The notes under the pieces are model-generated. The model saw nothing but the letters and a program-made list of their open reading frames with translations, was not told the DNA's origin and searched no databases. The position numbers were made by a program, and so were the translations under genes. This document shows positions 39,366 through 50,716 of a DNA stretch of 64,000 nucleotides, in pieces. Within the stretch, counting starts at the first letter, position 1, and each line of letters begins with the position of its first letter. The stretch comes from Phaeosaccion multiseriatum (Eukaryota > Ochrophyta, other classes): NCBI GenBank assembly GCA_965112735.1, contig OZ218963.1:806001-870000 (forward strand), read 5' to 3'.

Positions 39366-40603
39366 TCAGTGCCACGGACTCGAGTTGGCTTGAGTTAGGA
39401 ACTCGTACAGTCTCTTATCGTCCACGATGCGCTCTTCTTGCCTGGAGAAGAAAGGCGCCAGCTTCATGGCAAGGAGGTGTTTACACTGTATGGGGAGGGG
39501 GGCGGGGAGGGGGGGGTGGGAGGGGGGAGGGGAGATGAGGGGGTACGGCATGGAGCGGAGAAGAGGCATGGCATGGAGAGGAGAAGAGGCATGGCATGGA
39601 GAGGAGAAGGGGTATGGCATGGAGAGGAGAAGGGGTATGGCATGGAGAGGAGAAGGGGTATGGCATGGAGAGGAGAAGGGCTATGGCATGGAGAGGAGAA
39701 GGGGGCATGGCATAAGCGGGAAGGGGAGGAGAGTGTGCGTATAACTGGAAGCTGGGAAAGTGAGTGAAAAGAATAGAGATCAGAGAGAGGGGAGGTGGTT
39801 TGCGAAGGTATATACACTACTCCTCCAACACCACCCACCCACGGTACGCGGACGTCTTTGTGCTTACCATGGCAGCTTCGCTTCCTGCTTTCTTGAAGTT
39901 TTCACAAAAGGCCCTGCAAGAGCAGTAGTCGGGGAAGCAGAGGTAGCGCTGCCTATTAGCCCCCTGTACTCGCCAGCACTCCCGACCGCTTCTCCGGGCT
40001 TGAACGTGTAAGACGGGAGATGCGTCGAGCAGCTGAAGAGGGGTGGGTGGATGGCCGGAGGTGACGTGACGGGTTGAAGGAAGTGAGTTACAATTGCTGG
40101 CCGGCGGTCAGCCAGGAGGAAGTGCGGAAGGGCATTAAGAAGACGGGGAGGGCCAACAAAATAGGGAGCCAAGACTACAAACGGACTAAAGCGACAACAC
40201 CCCCACTATCTACATGTATTGGAAAACTAGGGCGGCGGGCTGCTGCTTCTGCTGCGCTGACCTTCAGGGCGTTATCCAGCATGTCTGCGTCGGATGAGGC
40301 AAAGAGAAATTCGGCAGCCTGTACCAGGCGGCAGTAGAGGCGCTCCTGGTCAGCTGGCGCCACAGGAACCGGATACGGCTGGTGGCGTTGGGATCCTCCT
40401 CCTGCTGAACTCACACCAGCCGCAGCCGCTTCTCCTCCTCCTTCGGCTCCTTCCCCTCCACCCTCATCCCCCCCTTCCCCTCCACCTGATGCTGCTTGCT
40501 GCGGATGCTGGGACAGGCTCTGAGCGAACCGGTGCAGGAAAAAATCAATACGGGGAATGGAGGGGCGGGTCAGAAGCTCCGCGACTCGCTCGAAGTCAGC
40601 CAT
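39366..40603 (-). CDS. ZSWIM7: SWIM zinc-finger protein ZSWIM7 (SWS1), Shu-complex recombination factor
   Basis: Partner of RAD51 paralogs in homologous recombination. Exons 40603-40262, 40032-39868, 39485-39366, all phase 0, 208 aa. The SWIM motif C-x-C-xn-C-x-H is formed across the last splice: DYCSCRAFCENFKKAGSEAAM + CKHLLAMKLAPFF. The preceding strands WRVQGANRQRYLCF and the leading helix (LFASSDADMLDNALK + LLDASPV) match the family layout (an F-x-F-x-S helix, then V-Y-x-V, then C-x-C). An Asp/Gly-rich insertion (GGGEGGDEGGGEGAEGGGEA) lengthens the first exon compared with the 140-aa human protein. Upstream in-frame ATGs at 40645 and 40678 are possible; 40603 best matches the family start. 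Intron 2 carries a 22-bp minisatellite. Confidence 0.88.
39535..39720. repeat. 22-bp minisatellite (GGCATGGAGAGGAGAAGGGGTAT) in ZSWIM7 intron 2
   Basis: About seven copies with single-base changes, open in all + strand frames as MAWRGE/GYGMERR repeats, which are not genes. Confidence 0.93.
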
Positions 40604-40738
40604 CCATCGCTCCCAGGGATTTTTATTTTTTTTTTCGATACCCATTGCCAGCTGTGATCCAAATTGAAGACCCAACACGTTATGATCTGCTTCAAATACC
40701 GGTTTTTGGAACGTTCTCTCGTTCTCTCGTTCCCCATC
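40604..40738. promoter_or_regulatory. Putative bidirectional promoter, ZSWIM7 / SERINC
   Basis: 135 bases separate the divergent start codons. GTTCTCTC occurs twice at 40715-40730 just before the SERINC start. A regulatory role is inferred from spacing alone. Confidence 0.45.
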
Positions 40739-43700
40739 ATGGCAGCTTGCCTTGCTTGCCTGGCGTGTGAGACATGCTGCTCCCTGTTTAGCGCTTGCTG
40801 CAGCTGCGCAGGGTGGTGAGTGGCTTGAGCAGAGAAAACAGTTGTGTTTTTTTTCCCTTTTGTTCTCTCTCTCTTGCTGTCGCCTGCAGGGTGGACCCCA
40901 AAGCTGCTGCCGCTACTTCTGCATGCCTCACTCTGCCTCGTCTCCCCCCCCCCCCCTCCCCGCCCCATCGCTCTCCCCCCACTAAGTCTGTGCTCAGGCA
41001 AGGGCTCGCCCACCCCGCGGAACCCCATGGTTGGTAAAATCAGAAGCTTCGGCTTGATCATGACGAGCATCGTCGTGGGCCTCATCTTCCAATACCTCCT
41101 GGCCAATGACTTGTGGAACGAGTTCAGTCAATGGCGCTCTGGTTGTCAACCAGACGGCATCACCGAAACCAATGAGTATACGAAGCTGTGCGCTGGGAAT
41201 GCGGGTGAGTGAGTGAGGGAGTGCGTTGAGGGAGTGAGTGAGTGCATGAGTGAGTGAGTCAGTGAGTGAGCGCCTGATGATGGAGGATGGAAGACTTTGA
41301 GATCACCGGACGGCCTATCCGTCAGAACGGTCGAAAACCGATGAGGAGGCCCACATGTTGAAGAAGAGCCTGCTCGTGTTGCTGGTGCTGCTGAGCAAGT
41401 ACGCAGAATACTGCGCCCCGGGCGCTCACCAGAAGCTCTCTTCCTCCTCCTCCTCCTCCTCCTTCTTCTTCTTCTTCTTCTTCTTCTTCTTCTTCTTCTT
41501 CTTCTTCTTTTCTTTCTCCTCCTCCTCCTCCTCCTCCTCCTACCCCCTCCCTTCCGCCTCCCTGCCTTGTCGACACGGCTCACTCCATAGCCATCTACCG
41601 AGTAGGCTTTGTGGACAGCGTCTTGTTCCTCCTGTTTGTCCCCTTCGCTATTGGACACTCTCTGGGCAACAATCGCTGCTGGGGTCTGCGAATCGGCCTC
41701 TGGATCGGGCTCTTTCTGGCGTGCATATTCATTCCCAATGTCGTGTTCGACACGAGGTGTGTGTGGGCATGGGTGGGGGTCGGGGATGGGAAGGGCGGGG
41801 GGGTCGAGCAGAATGTCGGGATGTGAAAAGCCCACCCCACCACCTTGGGTAAACAGGGCTCACAAAGTCTGTCAAGATGAGTTCAAATTGGCTCACAACG
41901 GGGGTGCACTTCTCAGGGTGGGCCTAAATAGGGGTAGCAAAGGGGCCTCTAATAATCCACAATCAGCCAGCCAAACGCAGATTCGCATCGAACGGCCTTC
42001 GCTCTTGCCACACACTCACTTCCATCGCCCTCCTTCGCTATTGCTCTTTTCTTTTCTCTCCTCATCCCTGTGGGTGGGAGCAGAGGCTTTGTGTGGTTCG
42101 CTCGCTTTGGTGCCATGATCTTTACCATTCTGCAGCAAGGTAAGTCGTCGGATAGACTCCTTCTTTCGTCTCGTCCTTCCATGCTGACACTTACTCCTCC
42201 TCCTTCTCCCTCCTCCCCTGCCTCCTCCGCCTGTTCTTCCTCCTGCCCCCCCCCCGCTCCCCCTCCCCCTCCTCCTTCTTCTCAGTGGTGATCATCGAGA
42301 TCGCATACTCGCTCAACGACGGCGCTGTGGCAGTAGCCGAGGAGCGAGGCGGAGTGGACGGGGGCGGAAAGAGCATCCTGATCGGCCTTCTCCTCGTCAG
42401 CGTCTTCTGCTTCTTGGCGGCGCTCGCGGGCTTGGGAGTCCTCTTCCACTTCTTCACGGGGTGAGTATAGGGGATGGGGGATGGGTACGTGGGTATCGAG
42501 GAACGGGTATAGAGTAGGGTATAGGGTATGGGGAATGGGGTATCGAGTAAAGGGTATAGAGTAGAGTATAGAGTATGGGGAATGGGTACGTGGGTATCGA
42601 GGAACGGGTATAGAGTAGGGTATAGGGTATAGGGTATGGGGAATGGGTACGTGGGTATCGAGGAACGGGTATAGAGTAGGGTATAGGGTATGGGGGATGG
42701 GTACGTGGGTATCGAGGAACGGGTATAGAGTAGGGTATAGGGTATGGGGAATGGGGTATCGAGTAAAGGGTATAGAGTAGAGTATAGAGTATGGGGAATG
42801 GGTACGTGGGTATCGAGGAACGGGTATAGAGTAGGGTATAGGGTATGGGGAATGGGGTATCGAGTAAAGGGTATAGGGTAGAGTATAGGGTGTGGTGTAG
42901 GCTCGAGGGTATGTGTATGCGTGTGGTGCCAATTGCGCGTTCGGCTCGTGTACAATGGACTTGAGGACTGATACCGTTAGGGGAAAGGGGGGGTGCGGAA
43001 GGCCTTATATATACCCAAGGGTGAAGGGAAAGGAACCGGCACTGCACTTTCATCACTCACCTCCTCCTCTGTATCCTACTTGCTGGCCTGTTTCCTTGTT
43101 GCGTCTACTCGCGCCCTTCCCCGCCCCCCACCCCCCCTCTTAGGTGCGTGGGCAATGACATAGTCTTGTCCCTCACTCTCATCCTCTGTGTTATCGTCAC
43201 GGCAGCCCAGCTCATGGTGCGTGCGAGAGAGAGAGAGAGAGAGGGAGAGAGAATGAGGGTTTGCTGCTTGCGCTTCGTTTGATAGAGTTGTGGGCTTAAA
43301 GGAGATACATTGATGCTTTCGCCTTCGCTTCCGAGAGTTGTGCTCATCAGAGAGAGAGAGAGAGAGAGAAAGAGATTGTTGCCTTCGCTTCACTGATGAT
43401 TGATAGTTGTGGACGTAGGACAGAGTGACAAGGATGCATACGATTCGATTCGCTTACGAGAGGTCCAGAGCTGACTCCAAGTGGATGCCGTAGGCACGAC
43501 AGACAGCTCTATCGGGGAAGTTGGGGGGAGGGGGGGCTTTGACTCGCTTGCTTTGACTCATAATATATATATATATTATTATATTGCTTGCTTTGGCTGG
43601 CTTGCTCCTCTACTGAACTCTCCACAAGAGCGCTCATCGAGTCCACCGCTCAGCTCACAGCTCATCCGTGCCCTCCTTCCTTCCCTCCTTCTCTCCTCCC

Positions 43701-46164
43701 TCCCTCCCTCCCTCCCTCCTTCCTTCCTTCCCTCCCTCCCTCCACTTTCTCTTGCTTGGCTCTCTGGGGCGCGTACTTCCCCATGTATGAACCGTGTACT
43801 AACCGTGAAGGGCTCTGAGGGAAACCTCTTCACCTCCGCCGTCATCACTGGCTACAGCGTATACCTCTCTTACACAGCCGTCTCCAAGTAAGCACCTTCA
43901 GCGATGGGCATTTCGTATATTTGCAAGGAGGAATGGAAGCTGTGTATATGTGTGTATATCTCGTATGTATGAACGTTTGTTTCTTGTAGAAATTGCCGGC
44001 CGTCTACTCTCCCACCGTCCCTAACTACCTCCCCATCGGCCTGTCTGTCTCTCTCCCACGCTCCCTCCCTCTGTCCGCCTCCGTGTTGGTCTCTCCCTCT
44101 TCTCACCCTGGTCCTACCCCGTTTGGCGACTGTGAATGTGCACTCCTCTGACAAAAGGAATCCCGATCGAGAGTGCAATCCGCAGCTGGGGGAGACAAAC
44201 GAAGGAACCATCATCATCGGCATCCTGCTCACCATGCTTTCTTTGGTAAGTGCCTGCATTGGTGCCTCACACGGTCGAGCACGAACTGCCTCTCTCCTCT
44301 CCTCCCCTACCCTCTCCTATCCTACCCTACCCTACCCTCCTCTCTCCTCTCCTCCCCTACCCTCTCCTATCCTACCCTACCCTACCCTCCTCTCTCCTCT
44401 CCTCCCCTACCCTCTCCTATCCTACCCTACCCTAGCCTCCTCTCCCCTCCCCTCCCCTACCCTCTCCTATCCTACCCTACCCTACCCTCCTCTCTCCTCT
44501 CCTCCCCTACCCTCTCCTATCCTACCCTACCCTACCCTCCTCTCTCCTCTCCTCCCCTACCCTCTCCTATCCTACCCTACCCTACCCTCCTCTCTCCTCT
44601 CCTCCCCTACCCTCTCCTATCCTACCCTACCCTACCCTCCTCTCCCCTCCTCCCCCCTACCCTACCCTACCCTACCCTACCCTCCCCTACCCTACCCTCC
44701 CCTCCCCTCTCCTATCCTACCCTCCCCTACCCTCCTCTCCCCTCCCCTCCCCTACCCTACCCTACCCTACCCTACCCTACCCTCCTCTCCCCTCCTCTCC
44801 CCTACCCTACCCTACCCTACCCTCCCCTCCCCTACCCTACCCTCCCCTCCCTCCCCTCCCCTCCCCTCCCCTCCTCTCCCATCTCTCCACTGTATTCTCT
44901 TCACCCTCCTCCTCACGAGTACCCTGCCTTGCCCCGTCCCCGCCGTTCCACACAGAGCTGGGTGTGCTTCAGCTCTGGCACGGCGGTCACCAATCTCTTT
45001 GGCTCGCGAGAAGCTAACCTCCAGCAGGAGGCTGCAAACAGTCAAATCGGATCGCCATCGTCCGCCAGCAAGAAGCAGGTGATCCTCCGAGACGAAGAGA
45101 GAGGGGTGGACCCCGCAGGGGGCAGATTCGATGCTGCTGCTGCTGCTGCTGCCCCTTCTGCCGCGGGAGGGGGGGATGAGGAGCCCGAGGAGCTGGATGA
45201 TGGAGGCGATGCGTGGAAGTTCAACATGGTAATGGTGCTGCTGTCCATGTACTTTACCATGCAGCTCACCAACTGGGGAGACATTCAGACCACTGAAGGC
45301 TTCTCGTCGGACCCCAAGACCGGCCGCACGGGAATGTGGATGACCATGGCGGGTCAATGGTGAGTGAGTGAGTGAGGGAGGGAGGGGGGGAGTGGGAGGG
45401 AGGGAGGGAGGGAGGGAGTGGGAGGGAGGAAGGGAGGGAGGGAGGGAGTGGGAGGGAGGGAGGGAGGGAGGGAGGGAGGGAGGGAGGGAGGGAGGGAGGG
45501 GGGGGAGGAGTGGGTGAGAGGGGGAGGGAGGGACGGAGTGGGAAGGAGGGAGTGGGTAAGGGAGGGAGGGAGGTTGGGGGAAGGGGCGGGAACGGAGGTA
45601 GTGCTGAGTGAGGGCGTGAGCGAGGAAGGAGTGAGGGAGGGAGGGGGGGGGAGGGGAGGGAGGGAGGGAGGCAGGGAGTGGGTGAGGGAGTGAGTGAGGG
45701 AGTGAGTGAGGGAGTGGATGAGGAGGACGGACGGACGGACGGACGGAGGGAGGGAGGGAGGGCGTGAGTGAGGGAGTGGATGAGGAGGACGGACGGACGG
45801 ACGGAGGGAGGGAGGGAGGGAGGGAGGGAGGGAGGGAGGGACGGAGGGAGGGAGGGAGGGACGGAGAGAGCGCTTGAATGTGGGAGGCGGTGCCTTGCTC
45901 ATGGCGCATAACCCCCGTCCAGTTTGTGGAGGCGATTGGCCTGGCTGCTGGTCCCCACCGCTTGAGGGAAGGGCCTCACTCATCATTGCGCTTTGTTTAT
46001 CGACCGTGGCCTCTCCGTGCCCACCCTCTGTTGCCCCTGTATTATATGTGTTTCCGTGCCATGCCACCAACCCTTACGTAACTCCTTTCCCTAGGACCGC
46101 TCTACTGCTGTATCTGTGGTCGCTGATCGCTCCGAAGCTCTTCCCCGACCGAGAGTTCAGCTAA
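40739..46164 (+). CDS. SERINC: SERINC/TDE1-family multipass membrane protein
   Basis: Serine-incorporator family, eukaryotic lipid-associated membrane proteins. Ten exons: 40739-40815, 40987-41204, 41591-41756, 42084-42139, 42286-42460, 43144-43216, 43811-43887, 44158-44245, 44956-45359, 46095-46164; phases close and give 467 aa, the usual family length. The Cys-rich N-terminus is MAACLACLACETCCSLFSAC + CAGCLCSGKG, typical of the family. Membrane segments include SFGLIMTSIVVGLIFQYLLA, SVLFLLFVPFAIG, GLWIGLFLACIFI, FARFGAMIFTIL, ILIGLLLVSVFCFLAALAGL, IVLSLTLILCVIVTAAQL, FTSAVITGYSVYLSYTAVS and GTIIIGILLTMLSL. The hallmark C-terminus is NMVMVLLSMYFTMQLTNWGD ... TALLLYLWSLIAPKLFPDRE. Exon 7 could start at 43811 or 43820 (both in frame; TACTAAC branch point at 43797). 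Exon 9 holds a poly-Ala loop. Confidence 0.93.
42462..42905 (+). repeat. GGGTATA-rich minisatellite in SERINC intron 5
   Basis: Units of 55-65 bases built from GGAACGGGTATAGAGTAGGG, GGGTATGGGGAATGGGTACG and TGGGTATCGAG, in a partly alternating order (with or without a GAGTAAAGGGTATAGAG insert). It begins at the donor GTGAGTATAGG. Confidence 0.95.
44285..44880 (+). repeat. 60-bp CT-rich minisatellite with CCCTA runs in SERINC intron 8
   Basis: About six near-identical copies of a unit with TCTCTCCTCTCCTCCCCTAC and CCTCTCCTATCCTACCC, then a degenerate (CCCTA)n stretch up to the acceptor region of exon 9. Confidence 0.95.
45360..45872 (+). repeat. GTGA/GGGA/GGAC repeats in SERINC intron 9
   Basis: Begins at the donor GTGAGTGAGTGAGGGAGGG. 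Includes two copies of a block around GGATGAGGAGGACGGACGGA (45715 and 45777). Confidence 0.93.
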
Positions 46165-47194
46165 GCGGAAGGCTGAATGAAAAGGAAGAGGACTCACGGC
46201 AAGCAAAGCAAAGCAAAGCAAACGAAAGGATCACAGGGAGGCTGGGGATGATGTTGTACGGTACGAGGACATGAAGGACAGATGTGAGCCCCGGTGGGGG
46301 AGGGCGGGGGGTACACGCGTTGGTCATAACTCTGGGCGATGGCGGTGGTCGTCAGGGCATAATAGAGCCCATGGAGCCCCTCCGACCTTCCTCACTCTAT
46401 GGTATACTGAGGCAGTCAATCGTGTGTGGGATGAGGTATCAACACCGGGATATCGGTGCATGGTAGATGAAATCCCGTGGTAGGACTGCGACTGATCAAC
46501 CTCAATTGTGGAGTGGAGTGGGCACACTGATGAGGGCCATGTACTCGGGGGAGGTTGTGTCACCCATCAACAACACCACCTTCCAGTAGCCAGTTTCATG
46601 TGCACAACCACAAGCCATCTACGAAACTTGAAACTGCCGTCCATGACCATGACAAGCCAGGAATCGACAGCAAGTCGCTGTAGTGACACGCGTCTTCTCA
46701 GGAGCCCTCGCTCCATACTCCACACACAACACACTTGTAGGCTTTGACATACTCCACACACTTGTAGGCATACTCCACACACAACACACTTGTAGGCATA
46801 CTCCACACACAACATACTTGTAGGCATACTCCACACACAACACACTTGTAGGCTTTGAAAAGCTCTCCATACTCCACACACAACACACTTGTAGGCATAC
46901 TCCACACTTGTAGGCATACTCCACACACAACACATTTGTAGGCATACTCCACACACAACACACTTGTAAGCATACTCCACACACAACACATTTGTAGGCA
47001 TACTCCACACACAACACACTTGTAGCATACACACAACACACTTGTAGGCTTTGAAAAGCTCTCTTTTTGGGAAGAGGTGCACAGTGCCATTTAGAGGACC
47101 CCACCGCCGTCGGATAAAACCCGCACAGTCAGCACCAAATCTCGTTACAGAAAGTTTAGTAAAAAGGGGACTAAAGAGGGGGCTGAGGATAACG
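46165..47194. other. SERINC to histidine kinase spacer
   Basis: Apart from the 25-bp minisatellite, no gene was recognised. The frame of the kinase is open upstream of its first ATG (47195), so the start may lie further 5' if a non-ATG codon or an upstream exon is used. Confidence 0.5.
46715..47048. repeat. 25-bp minisatellite (ACACTTGTAGGCATACTCCACACACA)
   Basis: About twelve copies with small deletions, some replaced by a TTTGAAAAGCTCTC-containing variant (46855 and 47050). It lies in the SERINC-histidine kinase spacer; Cys/Val-rich minus-strand ORFs are translations of the repeat. Confidence 0.95.
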
Positions 47195-47338
47195 ATGAAC
47201 TATATGCGTGGTGGCCGAAGCTTCAGTAATAGCAGCAGTGGCACTGTGCTGCCCCTCCACCATGATGACGGGATGGGGACCACCACCTACCCCGCCCCCC
47301 ATAGGCCGGTTGGAGCGGCAGCAGCGGCAGCAGCGGCG

Positions 47339-47374
<36 letters not shown>

Positions 47375-50300
47375 ACAGCAGCAGCAGCAGCGATCAAACC
47401 CGCACGAGGCACTACTACCCAGCCGCCGTGCCCCATTCGTGACGCTTCAGTCCGTAGTAGTAGCAACTGTGCTTCGTCAAACTTCAAGCTCCCACCTCTG
47501 TCCGAAACGACAGGAAAATATGACGAGGAAACAACGCAGAGAGATCAAGCTTCAAAGAACGTTGCTTCGGAAGGGAGTCTTACTGAGAAAGTATCGCCAG
47601 AACACAAACAACGAGGTTACCGGTTCAAGTTTGCCACCAGCACTACCAATACGAAGTACGAGGAGTGCTCGGGGGATGAGTGCAAAAGAGAGAGAGCTGC
47701 TGCTGCTGAGGCCGACGATGGGGTCAAGGTGGTGAAGAGAGTCACAGCACGGAAGAATGTAGATATGAAGGGAGGAGGAGGAGGAGGAGGAGGAGGAGGA
47801 GGAGGAGGAGGAGGAGGAGGAGGAGGAGGAGGGGGGGGGGGGGGGGGGGAGAAGAGAGGAGCAAGGACCACAAGACATTCCGGCAGCGGTATCAGCTGCT
47901 CGTCATTTCGGAGGATGCATGGAGACGCCTGCGCATCGTCCTCCTGCTGTGTTTGGGGATATTGGCCGCCCACTTCCTCGCCCTGGAGTATGCCAAATCC
48001 CTGGAGAGAGAGGAGATGACCGCCTTCAGAGCCGACGTCGCGTACCTTCAGACCACAGTGTTCAATCGATTCAAATCTTCAGACGCTGAGAACGAAATCA
48101 TCCGCGCGGCCTTGCAGATGTGGGGGGGTGGCGGAAACCTCACTCTGGCCCAGTTTTCCGACTTGACCGCCCCAGCCTCGTCGGAAGGAAAGTCGATCAA
48201 CTATGTCGCGAGAGTATCTCACGAGGCTCGATCTGATTTCGAAGCGGCGGCATCAGCCTTGTATGGCCATGACATTTACATCAAGGAGGGGTCGCCAGAA
48301 GGACTTGTGGCCCGGGCAAATATCACAGAGGACAATACCACGGAGGCCGAGTACTACTTCCCAGTGTTTTATTCTCATCCTCGCAACGACCCAGTAGTGG
48401 GCTTCGACCTCTACTCCGAGAGCATCAGAAGGGCAACAATCGGACGGGTGCTCACCACAGGCCATATTTCCTACTCGAAACCCGTTACTGCGGCAGACAC
48501 TGGAGAGCCGGCCTTTCTTAAGATCCTGCCCGTCACAGGAGGTCCATCGACGGCAGCAGATGGCTCATCGAGCGACGAGATTACTGGAATCATTGTCGTG
48601 TTTATTAGGGTAAACCCCGCTCTGGAGCAGGCCTCGTTGGATAACTTTGAGAGGTCGTATCCGGGTACGCAATTGGATATTGGCCTTCGCGAGAACGGTC
48701 TTCAGTCAAAGACGAGCCTGCGTGGGGTGCCATTTACGGTTGGCTCGGGGACATCGTCGTCCAACACGATGATCCGCTTCGAGGAAACTTCCGACCCCGA
48801 AACGTCTTTCTATGTGGAAACGGCCAGTGTCCCGCATCACGTGGAGGAGCGAGGCCTTCGGGCGGAGTACTACGTTGTGTTGTCGGGGGGATGTGTACTA
48901 CTCGCGATAATCTGCTTTTGGGCCCGTCGCAATTTCTTGCTCCAGGCCGCCAGGCACGATGTCGCGGCGGCAAGAGAGGCTTCCTCTGCCAAGTCACGCT
49001 TCCTCCGCTCCATTACGCACGAGATACGCACGCCCATGAACGGCATTGTGGGAATGGCCCAACTGCTCGAAAGCGTCGAGCTTCCCGACGCGGTGCTGCC
49101 CTACATCAACGTGATACACTCGTGCTCTTCCACCTTGCTCAGCTTGGTGAACAACATTCTCGACATGAGCAAGATCGAGGCGGGCAAGATCGAGATTGGC
49201 AAGAGGACGTTTCGTCTCGACACGCTCGCGGTGGAGATGGTGGAGAGTGCTTGGACCGTTCTCCATACAACGGGCGCCTCGTCGCTCTCCAACATGAGCC
49301 TCACCATCGAGCCCAGAGTACCGCAGGTATACGTAGTTGGCGACGACGTGCGGATTCGACAACTGTTCAACAACTTAATCAGCAACGCCACAAAGTTCAC
49401 AATGCACGGCTCCATCGACGTGTCTCTTGACGTCACCCAAACGTGCGACAGTGAGGAGTCAGAGGAGGAGGTGATGATTCTTCTCACTGTACGCGACACG
49501 GGCATCGGGATGGCACCCGACGCGGTCGAGCGCCTGTTCAAACCCTTTGTCCAGGTGCACGACAGCACAACTACCAAAAACGTGCAGGGCACTGGCCTGG
49601 GGCTGGCCATCTCCGCCGCCCTTGCTCAGGCCATGGGGGGAGACGTGACCTGCTCGTCAGAGTTGGGCAAGGGGTCAGAGTTTCGCTGCACCTTCAACGT
49701 GGAAGGCAAGCTTCGCAAGACTAGTGGCACGTCGGTGGCCCATCGGCGAGTGTACACGAGAGATGACGGGGTGCGAATGGAAGGAGAACCACTCCTCCCC
49801 GCCAGCGCAGCAGAGGACATGATCGAAGGGGCCGGAGCGGTCATGTCTTCGGAAGAAGAAGGAGGAGAGGGCGGTAGTCGCAGGTTAAGCATAACCGTCG
49901 AAAGTGAGGAATCTCCTCGTCCTCCTAGCGTGCTCGTGGTGGACGATAACAGGACTAATCGCATGGTTCTGAGCAAGCTGCTGGGCTCGCTGGATCTGCC
50001 CGTGGAGTGTGCGGATACCGGCCTTCAAGCGGTGGAGACATGTGGCCAGCAGCGCTTCTCCATGATCCTGCTGGACAAGGTCATGCCGGTGATGGACGGC
50101 ATCGACGCCGCTCGAGAGCTGAGAGCTGGCGACGGCCCTTGCAAAGACACGCCCATCATCTTCCTCACTGCGGATTGCTCGGCGGAGGCAGTACGGGAGT
50201 GTAGGGAGGCGGGCGGGAACGAATTCGCCACCAAGCCTGTGCGGCGAGAGACAATTGTCGAGAAGATGGCGCACCTTTTGCCCGCGCCAGAGCGCAGATG

Positions 50301-50610
50301 GGTGCTTGAAAAGGAGGAAGAGGTTAGCGAGTCGAGGAAGCACGCCACACACCTGCAACGCCCGGCGCAAAGAAGGAAGAGGCCGAGCAGCGAGGAGATG
50401 GCAGCAGACGAGAAGAAGAGGACGGAGGAGATGGCAGCAGACGAGAAGAAGAGGACGGAGGAGATGGCAACAGACGAGAAGAAGAGGACGGAGGAGATGG
50501 CAACAGACGAGAAGAAGAGGACGGAGGAGATGGCAGCAGACGAGAAGAAGAGGACGGAGGAGACGGCAGCAGAAGAGAAGAAGAGGACGGAGGAGGGGCT
50601 GCCCGTCTGA
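47195..50610 (+). CDS. CHASE-domain hybrid sensor histidine kinase, intronless, one frame break in a G run
   Basis: Membrane receptor kinase for phosphorelay. A Ser/Ala-rich cytoplasmic N-terminus, TM1 (RIVLLLCLGILAAHFLALEY, about 47925-47985), an extracellular CHASE-type region (48010-48860; YYFPVFYSHPRNDPVVGFDL, FLKILPV), TM2 (YYVVLSGGCVLLAIICFWAR), then HisKA with the phosphoacceptor His at 49018-49020 (SITHEIRTPMNGIVGMAQLL), an ATPase N-box (RQLFNNLISNATKF), DTGIGM and GTGLGLAIS, and a receiver with DD at 49942, phosphoacceptor Asp at 50074 (LLDKVMPVMDG) and Lys at 50233. A C-terminal tail repeats EEMAADEKKRT about seven times. Codons before and after the 19-G run (47831-47849) are in different frames; EERSKDHKTFRQRYQLL shows the downstream frame is coding from just past the run. 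All catalytic boxes are intact. Confidence 0.9.
47776..47849 (+). repeat. (GGA)n ending in a 19-base G run inside the kinase gene
   Basis: Encodes poly-Gly in the N-terminal cytoplasmic part. The frame used upstream (VKRVTARKNVDMK) differs by one from the frame used downstream. Confidence 0.9.
50390..50600 (+). repeat. 33-bp coding minisatellite at the kinase C-terminus
   Basis: Seven in-frame copies beginning GAGATGGCAGCAGACGAGAA, encoding an 11-residue charged unit that should form a continuous helix. Confidence 0.95.
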
Positions 50611-50680
50611 GGAGGAGAGGAGGAGTCGTCGACGACAGAACAGTATCGTGCAGGGGTGGTGAGATCGATGAATCGTAAAT

Positions 50681-50686
50681 AATAAA
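50681..50686 (+). terminator. Candidate poly(A) signal of the histidine kinase gene
   Basis: AATAAA lies 71 bases after the stop, in the only A-rich stretch before the satellite array. Confidence 0.5.
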
Positions 50687-50716
50687 ACTTTCACAGACCA
50701 GCTGCAAACAAAGGGG

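Noticed and set aside
38973-39398. 141-codon + strand frame and 78-codon antisense frame
   Set aside because: No motifs, no splice context, and it partly overlaps the end of ZSWIM7.
41355-41590. Possible extra SERINC exon (LLVLLVLLSKYAEYC, poly-Phe)
   Set aside because: Direct joining of 41204 to 41591 gives the family sequence CAGNA-AIYRVGF in phase; the region holds a CTT array typical of intron ends.
42282-43056. Minus-strand Tyr/Pro/Ile-rich frames
   Set aside because: Read-through of the GGGTATA minisatellite.
44123-45082. Pro/Leu/Ser-rich 319-codon frame
   Set aside because: It reads through the 60-bp minisatellite in SERINC intron 8.
46715-47048. Possible CRISPR-like array
   Set aside because: Repeats are directly adjacent with no unique spacers, in a eukaryotic intron-rich context.
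46567-47104. Cys/Val/Tyr-rich minus-strand frames resembling a Cys-repeat protein
   Set aside because: Translations of the 25-bp minisatellite in different frames; unit length is not kept in frame by selection.
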